NCBI GenBank assembly: GCA_964504455.1
Contig: CAZDDY010000025.1
Span: 1 to 7,591 of the forward strand
DNA length: 7,591 bases
Origin: CAZDDY01 sp964504455
GTDB lineage: Bacteria > Patescibacteriota > Minisyncoccia > Phycocordibacterales > UBA9973
Reading direction: 5' to 3'
Shown here one piece after another: positions 1 through 4,786 of this stretch. Below the pieces are notes generated by a model, which was given only the letters and a program-made list of their open reading frames with translations, was not told the origin of the DNA and did no database searches. Position 1 is the first letter of the stretch. The number at the start of each line of letters is the position of its first letter. The translations under genes and the position numbers were made by a program.

Positions 1-105
1 TGTATATGTAATTAGTTTTTTATAGATATCGGGAAAAAGAAAACTGAGATTGTTTACAAGAGTACTCTTGCCTGAGCCACTCATGCCACAAATATTTATA
101 ATCAC
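1..105 (-). CDS. Guanylate-kinase-like P-loop NTPase, N-terminal part only (runs off the window)
   Basis: The minus strand reads an open frame of 35 codons from a GTG at 105 to the window edge. It begins VIINICGMSGSGKSTLVNNL. GMSGSGKST is a Walker A phosphate-binding loop at residues 7-15, directly after a short beta strand. Further on comes FPDIYKKLITYT; in guanylate kinases the P-loop helix is likewise followed by a strand ending in a T-T-R motif, here cut off after YT. An in-frame TAA lies two codons upstream, so GTG is the earliest ordinary start; the ATG at residue 8 would fall inside the P-loop and is unlikely. There is no Shine-Dalgarno sequence. The gene is divergent from nusA. A guanylate or other nucleoside monophosphate kinase fits best, but with 35 residues any P-loop kinase is possible. 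Confidence 0.6.
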   Translation of the reverse strand, partial: MIINICGMSGSGKSTLVNNLSFLFPDIYKKLITYT

Positions 106-130
106 TTTTTATTAAATTTTATTCAAATTT

Positions 131-159
131 ATAATACAATAAAAATTTAATAATGTAAA
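131..159 (-). promoter_or_regulatory. Sigma70-type promoter for the divergent P-loop gene
   Basis: On the minus strand TTTACA (159-154) is followed after exactly 17 nt by TATTAT (136-131). Each hexamer differs from consensus at one base. The predicted start near 124 gives a leader of about 19 nt before the GTG at 105. The region is very AT-rich, so chance hexamers are possible. Confidence 0.5.
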
Positions 160-190
160 TATTTCAACATTAGCTAGGTGTGTAGTTAAT

Positions 191-218
191 TTGAAAAATA
201 GTAATTTTGTGTTATACT
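191..218 (+). promoter_or_regulatory. Promoter of the nusA operon (extended -10)
   Basis: TTGAAA (191-196), a 16-nt spacer and TATACT (213-218), with TG at 210-211 giving the extended -10 form TGnTATACT. Transcription should start near 225, giving a leader of about 80 nt before the nusA ATG at 305. No better promoter is visible between here and nusA. Confidence 0.65.
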
Positions 219-229
219 GAAACTATTAG

Positions 230-261
230 AAGTCGGGCCGAAAAGCCGGACTTTTATTTTT
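230..261 (+). promoter_or_regulatory. Terminator-like hairpin at the start of the nusA leader
   Basis: AAGTC (230-234) pairs with GACTT (249-253). Inside, GGC (236-238) pairs with GCC (245-247), with one G-G mismatch, and the loop is CGAAAA. A T-rich tract (252-261, interrupted by one A) follows, so the shape is that of an intrinsic terminator. It begins only about 5 nt after the predicted transcription start. No plus-strand gene is seen upstream that it could terminate, so an attenuator or a 5'-protecting structure of the nusA mRNA is more likely. Confidence 0.5.
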
Positions 262-270
262 AGAAAAATA

Positions 271-288
271 CCTTGGGAATACTCAAGG
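271..288 (+). promoter_or_regulatory. Second hairpin in the nusA leader
   Basis: CCTTGGG (271-277) pairs with CTCAAGG (282-288) around an AATA tetraloop: seven pairs including one G-T wobble. It ends 16 nt before the nusA ATG. No T-tract follows, so it is not a terminator. It could influence ribosome access, since no Shine-Dalgarno sequence lies between it and the ATG. Confidence 0.4.
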
Positions 289-304
289 GTAACAATTAAA
301 TAGT

Positions 305-1603
305 ATGTTAGACCTAAAAACGATGAATTCTGCGCTTATCCAACTTGAAGAGGAGCGTAAGATTCCAAAAGATAAAATCTTAACCGCTATCGAACAAGCG
401 TTGGCTGCGGCATATAAAAAAGACTATGGTAAGCGTGGTCAGATTGTGCGTGCAAAAATGAATCCTGAAAGCGGAGACATAGAATTCTATCAAGTAAAGA
501 TTGTTGTTGATGAATCAACAGTACGAGTAGTGCCAGAAGACCAGGAAGATACTCCAGAGGAAGGTGACGAACGTCCACGATACAACAGTGAACATCACAT
601 TCTTCTTGAAGATGCACGAATTATAAAATCAAACTCACAGCTTGAAGATGAGGTTGTGTTCCCTCTTGAAGCAAAAGAAGACTTTGGACGTGTTGCTGCA
701 CAAACTGCAAAACAAGTTATTATCCAAAAGATTAGAGAAGCGGAGCGTGCATCTGTTATTGACGAATTTGGTGAACATGAAGGAGAAGTTGTCTCAGGTA
801 TCGTCCAAAAATTTGAACGAGGAATGGTGTATGTTGATCTTGGACGTGGTATTGGTGTTATCCCACGCGATGAACAAATTCCAGGAGAAAGACTTAATCG
901 AGGAGTTCGAATCAAAGCATACTTGGTTTCCGTTGACGATTCACCTCGTGGCGTATCACTTAAACTTTCTCGCACACATCCAAAATTGATTGAGGGACTC
1001 TTTGCGTCTGAGGCACCAGAAGTTTCTGGTGGTGTTGTTGAGATAAAAGCAATTGCACGTGAAGCAGGTTCTCGAACAAAAATTGCTGTACACTCAAACG
1101 AAGAAAATGTTGACCCTGTCGGATCATGTGTCGGACAAAAAGGTATTCGTGTTGCAACAGTTATGAGTGAACTTGGAAACGAAAAAATAGATATTATTCC
1201 TTGGGCAGAAGATCCAGCAGAATATGTTGCAAATTCCCTCTCCCCTGCAAAAGTTATTGATATTTCAGTAGACGAACAAGAACACAAGGCATATGTGGAA
1301 GTTGCTGATGAGCATCTTTCCCTTGCAATTGGTAAAGGTGGACAAAATGTTCGCCTTGCTGCACGACTTACGGGCTGGAAAATTGAAATCAAGGGTGTTC
1401 GTGGCGCAGAAACAACAACATCAGATGGCGAAAACGTAGAAACATCTGAAACTGAAGAAGAAATTGAACACTTTGAAGAAGAAATGGAGAATACTGAAGC
1501 AATAAAACAAGAAGAAGGCTTTGTTGCAGAAGACTTAGCTCAAGAGACAGTTGAAACTCCAGTCGAAACAAGCGACAATGAAGAAATAAAAGAAGAAGAG
1601 TAA
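305..1603 (+). CDS. nusA: Transcription termination/antitermination factor NusA
   Basis: NusA binds RNA polymerase and nascent RNA, modulating pausing, intrinsic termination and antitermination. The 432 residues show the family order. The polymerase-binding N-terminal domain is at about 1-150 and carries the typical IPKDKILTAIEQALAAAYKK segment. An S1 domain lies at about 157-224. KH1 is at about 230-300, with the GxxG-type loop VGQKG at 276-280. KH2 is at about 301-364, with AIGKGGQNVRLA at 341-352. The last 68 residues form a low-complexity acidic tail instead of the acidic repeat domains of Escherichia coli NusA (about 495 aa). The ATG at 305 fits the family N-terminus; the ATG at 323 is an alternative. 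No Shine-Dalgarno sequence is present. It is the first gene of an operon, 4 bp ahead of ppa. The common partners rimP and infB do not flank it. Confidence 0.96.
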   Translation: MLDLKTMNSALIQLEEERKIPKDKILTAIEQALAAAYKKDYGKRGQIVRAKMNPESGDIEFYQVKIVVDESTVRVVPEDQEDTPEEGDERPRYNSEHHILLEDARIIKSNSQLEDEVVFPLEAKEDFGRVAAQTAKQVIIQKIREAERASVIDEFGEHEGEVVSGIVQKFERGMVYVDLGRGIGVIPRDEQIPGERLNRGVRIKAYLVSVDDSPRGVSLKLSRTHPKLIEGLFASEAPEVSGGVVEIKAIAREAGSRTKIAVHSNEENVDPVGSCVGQKGIRVATVMSELGNEKIDIIPWAEDPAEYVANSLSPAKVIDISVDEQEHKAYVEVADEHLSLAIGKGGQNVRLAARLTGWKIEIKGVRGAETTTSDGENVETSETEEEIEHFEEEMENTEAIKQEEGFVAEDLAQETVETPVETSDNEEIKEEE

Positions 1604-1607
1604 TTAT

Positions 1608-2195
1608 ATGGCAAATATAAATCACAAACCTTCAAAGTACATGCTCAACCTTTTGCACGTACTTCCCCCTTTTGCAAAAGAAGAGGAAGGTGTCCTTAAT
1701 GCAATAGTTGAAGTAAGTTCTGGTTCAATCAATAAGTATGAACTTATAACAGAAAGTGGCCAACTAAAACTTGATCGAGTAGGTTATTCATCTCTTTCAT
1801 ACCCATTCACCTATGGAGCAATCCCTGGGACATGGGACTTTGATGGAGATCCACTTGATGTTGAAATAGTAAACATTACTGAATCACTTGTTCCAGGATC
1901 ACTCGTTGAAGCTCGCATAATAGGAGGAATGAAATTTGTTGATGGTGGAGAAGTAGACGACAAGATAATTGCCGTCCTCTCAGATGATAAAAGATCAGAT
2001 CATATTGAAAAAGTAGAAGATCTTGGAGAATACTTTATGAAGGAAACAAAGTATTTTTGGGAAAATATTAAAGCATTAAAAAAGGCTGGGACAGGAGCAG
2101 TCGGTGAATTTGTATCTAAAGATGAAGCAATACATATTGTAAAAGAATGCGCGGAAAGATACGAAAAAGAATATAAGCCAAAACTAGAAGAGTAA
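1608..2195 (+). CDS. ppa: Inorganic pyrophosphatase, family I (soluble)
   Basis: This cytoplasmic metal-dependent enzyme hydrolyses pyrophosphate to two phosphates, pulling nucleic acid and protein synthesis forward. The family signature DGDPLDV is at 79-85. By alignment from memory with the E. coli enzyme, these residues are kept: E35, K43, E45, R57, Y65, Y69, D79, D81, D84, D112, D117, K119 and K155. The residue before K155, normally a phosphate-contacting tyrosine (E. coli Tyr141), is Ile154 (codon ATT). At 195 aa the protein is slightly longer than E. coli Ppa because of its N-terminus. The ATG at 1641 (MLNLLHVLPP) resembles the usual start of related proteins, so the first 11 residues may not be real. 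It lies 4 bp after nusA and 1 bp before the next gene, so the three are probably co-transcribed. Confidence 0.94.
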   Translation: MANINHKPSKYMLNLLHVLPPFAKEEEGVLNAIVEVSSGSINKYELITESGQLKLDRVGYSSLSYPFTYGAIPGTWDFDGDPLDVEIVNITESLVPGSLVEARIIGGMKFVDGGEVDDKIIAVLSDDKRSDHIEKVEDLGEYFMKETKYFWENIKALKKAGTGAVGEFVSKDEAIHIVKECAERYEKEYKPKLEE

Positions 2196-2196
2196 T

Positions 2197-2622
2197 ATGA
2201 TTCGAGAAATTATTGCATTTTTTGTTGGTCTTATTATTGGCATTTTAGTCCTTCTTCTTGCTACACAAAAGCCACTTCTCGAAACTGCAGAGAAAATTAC
2301 TGAGAATGCCCTTATAACTCTTTCTTCACTTTCACTCCCACAAGCTGAAAGCTTAGTTAAGGCATCGTGGAATGATATACAAGTTCCATCATGTTCACCG
2401 GGGGAAGTAGTGTGTCCTAAATTATCTGTGTCAGTACTTCAGTCTCAAAATGGCACAACAGTAATTGCAGATGTTGTAGGATTTGCTGATGATTCATACA
2501 TGGGTTCCCGACGCAAAGCTCCTGCTGTCTTTGAAAATGGGGTTTGGAGACTTGGAACATATACAGAACACACTCTTTGTAGAAATGCTCAGGAATATCC
2601 GAAAGGTTCAATCTGTCCATAA
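2197..2622 (+). CDS. Small membrane-anchored extracytoplasmic protein, unknown function
   Basis: I do not recognise this 141-aa protein. Residues 5-22 (IIAFFVGLIIGILVLLLA) form one strong hydrophobic helix near the N-terminus, after a short segment with one Arg and one Glu. It has no lipobox or clear signal-peptidase site, so it probably stays as an N-terminal anchor with the remaining ~118 residues outside the membrane. Four cysteines (66, 73, 128, 140) lie in that outer part, as two local pairs that could form disulfides. The region from about 75 to 120 reads as alternating beta strands (LSVSVLQ, TTVIADVVGFA, VWRLGTY), suggesting a small beta-rich domain. The start is 1 bp after the ppa stop, so translation may be coupled. 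It is last in the nusA operon, and its stop codon lies inside the terminator stem. Confidence 0.8.
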   Translation: MIREIIAFFVGLIIGILVLLLATQKPLLETAEKITENALITLSSLSLPQAESLVKASWNDIQVPSCSPGEVVCPKLSVSVLQSQNGTTVIADVVGFADDSYMGSRRKAPAVFENGVWRLGTYTEHTLCRNAQEYPKGSICP

Positions 2623-2657
2623 CTAAAAACCGGAGTGATAAACTCCGGTTTTTAGTT
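2621..2657 (+). terminator. Intrinsic terminator of the nusA-ppa operon
   Basis: A perfect 16-bp inverted repeat (2621-2636 with 2642-2657) encloses the 5-nt loop GATAA. The GC core CCGGAGT/ACTCCGG is flanked by A5 on the left and T5 on the right, so it can work in both directions. The last two bases of the upstream stop codon form the base of the stem. Confidence 0.9.
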
Positions 2658-2671
2658 TAAGTTCTCATTTT

Positions 2672-2700
2672 TTGACAAACGTACGCGTAGCCGTTAGACT
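2672..2700 (+). promoter_or_regulatory. tig promoter, predicted leaderless
   Basis: A consensus -35 TTGACA (2672-2677), a 17-nt spacer and the -10 TAGACT (2695-2700). Counting 7 nt from the last base of the -10 puts +1 at 2707, the A of the tig ATG. The upstream terminator ends at 2657, so tig has its own transcription unit. Confidence 0.75.
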
Positions 2701-2706
2701 GCCTCC

Positions 2707-3768
2707 ATGCAATATAAAAGTACTATACAAAAATTACCAAAAAGCGAAGTCGAATTTTCTGTTGAACTCCCCTATGAGGAATTTGAAACATTTCGAGAAC
2801 AGGCAGTCAGTGACCTTGGAAAAGAAGTGGAGATCGATGGCTTTCGAAAAGGAAAAGTACCAAAAGAAGTCCTTGAAACAAAGCTCTCTGAAATGGTTAT
2901 TCTTGAAGAAATGGCAAATCACGCAGTGAGTGCACTCTACCCACTCCTTCTGAAAGAGCATGCAATAGACACTATTGGATATCCTGCAGTAAAAATTACA
3001 AAAATAGGAAAAGGTTCACCGCTTTCATTTACTATGCGCTGTGTTGTCATGCCAGAGCTTATACTTCCTGATTATAAAAAGATTGCAAGAGAAGTAGGTA
3101 AAAAGACAGCTATTGAAATAAAAGATGAAGAAGTAGAAAAAGCAATCGAAGATATTAGAAAGATGCGAGCACAAGAAAATCGCCGAATGAAAGAGTCTGA
3201 GGAAGAACAGAAGCCAGAAAGTGAAAGAGCAGAAGTAGTTGAAGTATTACCTGAACTTACTGATGAATTCGTGAAGACTCTAGGAAATTTTGAGACAGTA
3301 GACGACTTTAAGGTAAAGCTCAAAGAAAACATGCGACTTGAGAAAGAGCATATGGAAAGAGAGAAAAACCGTGTAGCTATCGTAGAAAAAATCACGACCG
3401 ATACATCAGGAGAGATTCCAGATCTTATGATTGAAAGTGAACTTGATAAAATGCTCTTTCGTATGAAAAGTGACATTACCAATATGGGACTTCAGTTTGA
3501 AGAATATTTAAAACATCTAAAGAAAACTGAGGAAGAGCTGAGAAATGAATTTCGTGCTGACGCAGAGAAGCGTGCAAAAACTGAGCTCATCCTTCATCTT
3601 ATTGGAGAAAAAGAAAATATTACTCCGGATAAAGAAGAGACAGACAAGCAGGTTAACTCGCTCCTTGAAATGTACAAGGAAGCAGATCCGATCCGTACAC
3701 GAGGGTATGTCGAGATGACTCTTATTAACGAGGCTATATTTAAAATGCTTGAGGCAGAGTCAAAATAA
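2707..3768 (+). CDS. tig: Trigger factor lacking the PPIase domain
   Basis: Trigger factor sits at the ribosome exit tunnel and shelters nascent chains. The N-terminal ribosome-binding domain (about 1-130) carries the signature loop GFRKGKVP at 45-52. The C-terminal chaperone domain (about 181-353, starting LPELTDEF) is long and helical. The FKBP-type peptidyl-prolyl isomerase domain that normally lies between them is missing. Residues about 155-180 are only a charged linker rich in Glu, Lys and Arg, which explains the length of 353 aa against about 430 in E. coli. The frame is intact across the junction, so this is a domain loss and not a frameshift. The ATG at 2707 matches the family N-terminus (MQYKSTIQKLPKSEVEF). 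There is no Shine-Dalgarno sequence, and only 6 nt separate the -10 from the ATG. clpP follows after 26 bp. Confidence 0.94.
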   Translation: MQYKSTIQKLPKSEVEFSVELPYEEFETFREQAVSDLGKEVEIDGFRKGKVPKEVLETKLSEMVILEEMANHAVSALYPLLLKEHAIDTIGYPAVKITKIGKGSPLSFTMRCVVMPELILPDYKKIAREVGKKTAIEIKDEEVEKAIEDIRKMRAQENRRMKESEEEQKPESERAEVVEVLPELTDEFVKTLGNFETVDDFKVKLKENMRLEKEHMEREKNRVAIVEKITTDTSGEIPDLMIESELDKMLFRMKSDITNMGLQFEEYLKHLKKTEEELRNEFRADAEKRAKTELILHLIGEKENITPDKEETDKQVNSLLEMYKEADPIRTRGYVEMTLINEAIFKMLEAESK

Positions 3769-3779
3769 TTTGACGCCTC

Positions 3780-3788
3780 TGCTATACT
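3780..3788 (+). promoter_or_regulatory. clpP promoter (extended -10), predicted leaderless
   Basis: TGCTATACT (3780-3788) is an extended -10 element, TGnTATACT. No good -35 lies at 16-18 nt. The predicted +1, 7 nt past the -10, is 3795, the A of the clpP ATG. The whole element fits into the 26-nt gap after the tig stop. No terminator separates tig from clpP, so read-through from tig is also expected. Confidence 0.6.
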
Positions 3789-3794
3789 ACATAT

Positions 3795-4388
3795 ATGAGT
3801 ATATTAATCCCAACAGTTATAGAAAAAACAAATCTGGGCGAACGAGCCTATGATATTTATTCTCGCCTTTTAAATGAACGTATTATCTTTTTAGGAGGAC
3901 CGATTGATGACCATGTAGCAAATACTGTTATTGCACAGCTCCTTTTTCTTGAACATTCAGATCCAAAAAAAGATATCTACCTCTATATCAACTCTCCTGG
4001 TGGATCTGTAACTTCTGGCCTTGCAATCCTAGACACCATAAACCATATAAAGTCAGATGTCTCAACAATCTGTGTTGGTATGGCAGCATCCATGGGAGCA
4101 ATTCTCCTTTCAGCCGGTGCAAAAGGTAAAAGATATGTACTTCCAAATGCTGAAGTTATGATCCACCAACCGCTTGGAGGTATTGAGGGACAAGCATCAG
4201 ATATTGCAATCACCGCCCAACACATTCTTCGCATGCGAGACAATCTCTATAAAATACTTTCGAAAAATACTGGAAAAACTACTGCGCAAATAGAAAAAGA
4301 TGCGGACAGAGATAATTGGATGAATGCAGAAGATGCAAAAAAGTATGGACTTGTTGACGAAGTCATGACGAAAGCAAAAACAAAATAA
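3795..4388 (+). CDS. clpP: ATP-dependent Clp protease proteolytic subunit ClpP
   Basis: ClpP is the serine peptidase that assembles as a barrel of two heptamers and degrades proteins fed by ClpX or another Clp ATPase. The catalytic triad is complete: Ser99 in GMAASMG (95-101), His124 in VMIHQPLGG, and Asp173 in DRDNWM. The SPGGSV loop at 67-72 is also present. The N-terminus MSILIPTVIEKTNLGERAYD is close to the mature N-terminus of other ClpPs, so there is essentially no propeptide. The length, 197 aa, is normal. It follows tig by 26 bp, a common pairing, but clpX is not downstream; a terminator comes at once. No Shine-Dalgarno sequence is present. Confidence 0.97.
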   Translation: MSILIPTVIEKTNLGERAYDIYSRLLNERIIFLGGPIDDHVANTVIAQLLFLEHSDPKKDIYLYINSPGGSVTSGLAILDTINHIKSDVSTICVGMAASMGAILLSAGAKGKRYVLPNAEVMIHQPLGGIEGQASDIAITAQHILRMRDNLYKILSKNTGKTTAQIEKDADRDNWMNAEDAKKYGLVDEVMTKAKTK

Positions 4389-4398
4389 TTACCCACAG

Positions 4399-4427
4399 AT
4401 CCGGCTTTACGCCGGATTTTTTATTTT
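4399..4427 (+). terminator. Intrinsic terminator of tig-clpP
   Basis: ATCCGGC (4399-4405) pairs with GCCGGAT (4411-4417) around the loop TTTAC. A T6-A-T4 run follows (4417-4427). It lies 10 nt after the clpP stop. Confidence 0.9.
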
Positions 4428-4435
4428 GATACAAT
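4427..4435 (+). promoter_or_regulatory. Extended -10 promoter for the candidate RNA
   Basis: TGATACAAT (4427-4435) is TGn followed by TACAAT, which matches five of six bases of the -10 consensus. A weak -35, TTTACG (4406-4411), lies 18 nt upstream, inside the clpP terminator. The predicted start is G4442. There is no gene downstream for 345 bp, so a promoter here would drive a non-coding transcript or a long leader. Confidence 0.5.
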
Positions 4436-4441
4436 AAGTGT

Positions 4442-4611
4442 GGACACGATTTAAATCATAAAATTTGTGACGCATGGAGGCGTCACGGTAATACCAAGAA
4501 CGAAAACAAGTCTATTCTCGGTATGCCGATAAAAGAATTGGGTAAACGCTATAGACTATGACGGGCAACCCTCTTCTGGAACCCTGAAGTTCTCTTCAGG
4601 GTTATTTTTTT
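4442..4611 (+). ncRNA. Candidate structured RNA of about 170 nt, family not recognised
   Basis: This stretch lies between a promoter-like element and a strong terminator and has no reading frame of note. Hairpin A pairs GTGACGC (4467-4473) with GCGTCAC (4480-4486), loop ATGGAG. Hairpin B pairs ATACC (4491-4495) with GGTAT (4520-4524), then, past an A-C mismatch, AGAA (4497-4500) with TTCT (4515-4518), leaving a 14-nt loop. Hairpin C pairs CCGAT (4526-4530) with ATTGG (4537-4541). The loop of B contains AGTCTA (4509-4514), exactly complementary to TAGACT (4552-4557), a possible pseudoknot. GGGT (4540-4543) can alternatively pair with ACCC (4568-4571). I could not match it to tmRNA, RNase P RNA, SRP RNA or 6S RNA, nor to riboswitch signatures I know. 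It could be a small RNA or a regulated leader of rny, whose ATG is 176 nt further on. Confidence 0.5.
4580..4611 (+). terminator. Intrinsic terminator of the candidate RNA
   Basis: A perfect 10-bp stem, AACCCTGAAG (4580-4589) with CTTCAGGGTT (4594-4603), loop TTCT, followed by A and T7 (4605-4611). It terminates plus-strand transcription well before rny. AACCCT occurs twice (4567-4572 and 4580-4585), so the 3' arm AGGGTT has an alternative upstream partner. Confidence 0.88.
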
Positions 4612-4786
4612 GCCAAAAAAATAAAAAAGAGATAGTATGAGCGTATAGACATTACGAGTTAATTTCCGTCTACGTTCCAGAAACCTTATGGCTTCCCCAA
4701 CTAGAAAAAACAACAAAAATAAAGCATTTTTGACACTTTCTACACTTTGCACAAAAGGGTTACTTAACGTAGGCGCATAGACGCCC
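4612..4786 (+). other. Gene-free stretch ahead of rny
   Basis: This is the last part of a 398-bp interval without a recognised gene (4389-4786); the earlier part holds the clpP terminator and the candidate RNA. It is A-rich. It has a consensus TTGACA (4730-4735) with no acceptable -10 at 16-18 nt, and a short inverted repeat GGCG/CGCC (4772-4775 and 4782-4785) just before the rny ATG. An unsupported 30-codon frame (4688-4780) is discussed in the findings. The rny promoter must lie here or upstream, but I cannot place it. Confidence 0.5.

Noticed and set aside
595..1392. Long minus-strand open frame opposite nusA (265 codons)
   Set aside because: It lies wholly opposite a clear nusA and has Ser/Thr/Arg-rich low-complexity content typical of an antisense shadow. 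No promoter or start signal is visible.
3770..3788. TTGACG (3770-3775) as the -35 of the clpP promoter
   Set aside because: Only 7 nt separate it from TATACT, far short of the required 16-18. The extended -10 motif explains the promoter better.
4442..4611. Candidate RNA as tmRNA, RNase P RNA, SRP RNA or 6S RNA
   Set aside because: It lacks the tmRNA tRNA-like ends and tag frame, the GAGGAAAGTCC core of RNase P, the GGAAG-type apical loop of SRP RNA, and the long rod with a central bubble of 6S RNA.
4730..4746. TTGACA followed by TACACT as an rny promoter
   Set aside because: The spacer is 5 nt. No -10 lies at 16-18 nt from this TTGACA either, so I left the rny promoter unplaced.
4551..4782. 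Three copies of ATAGAC (4551, 4645, 4777) as a repeat family
   Set aside because: The shared core is only 6 nt, or about 9 of 10 for two copies (GCGTATAGAC, GCGCATAGAC). The spacing is irregular and chance explains it adequately.
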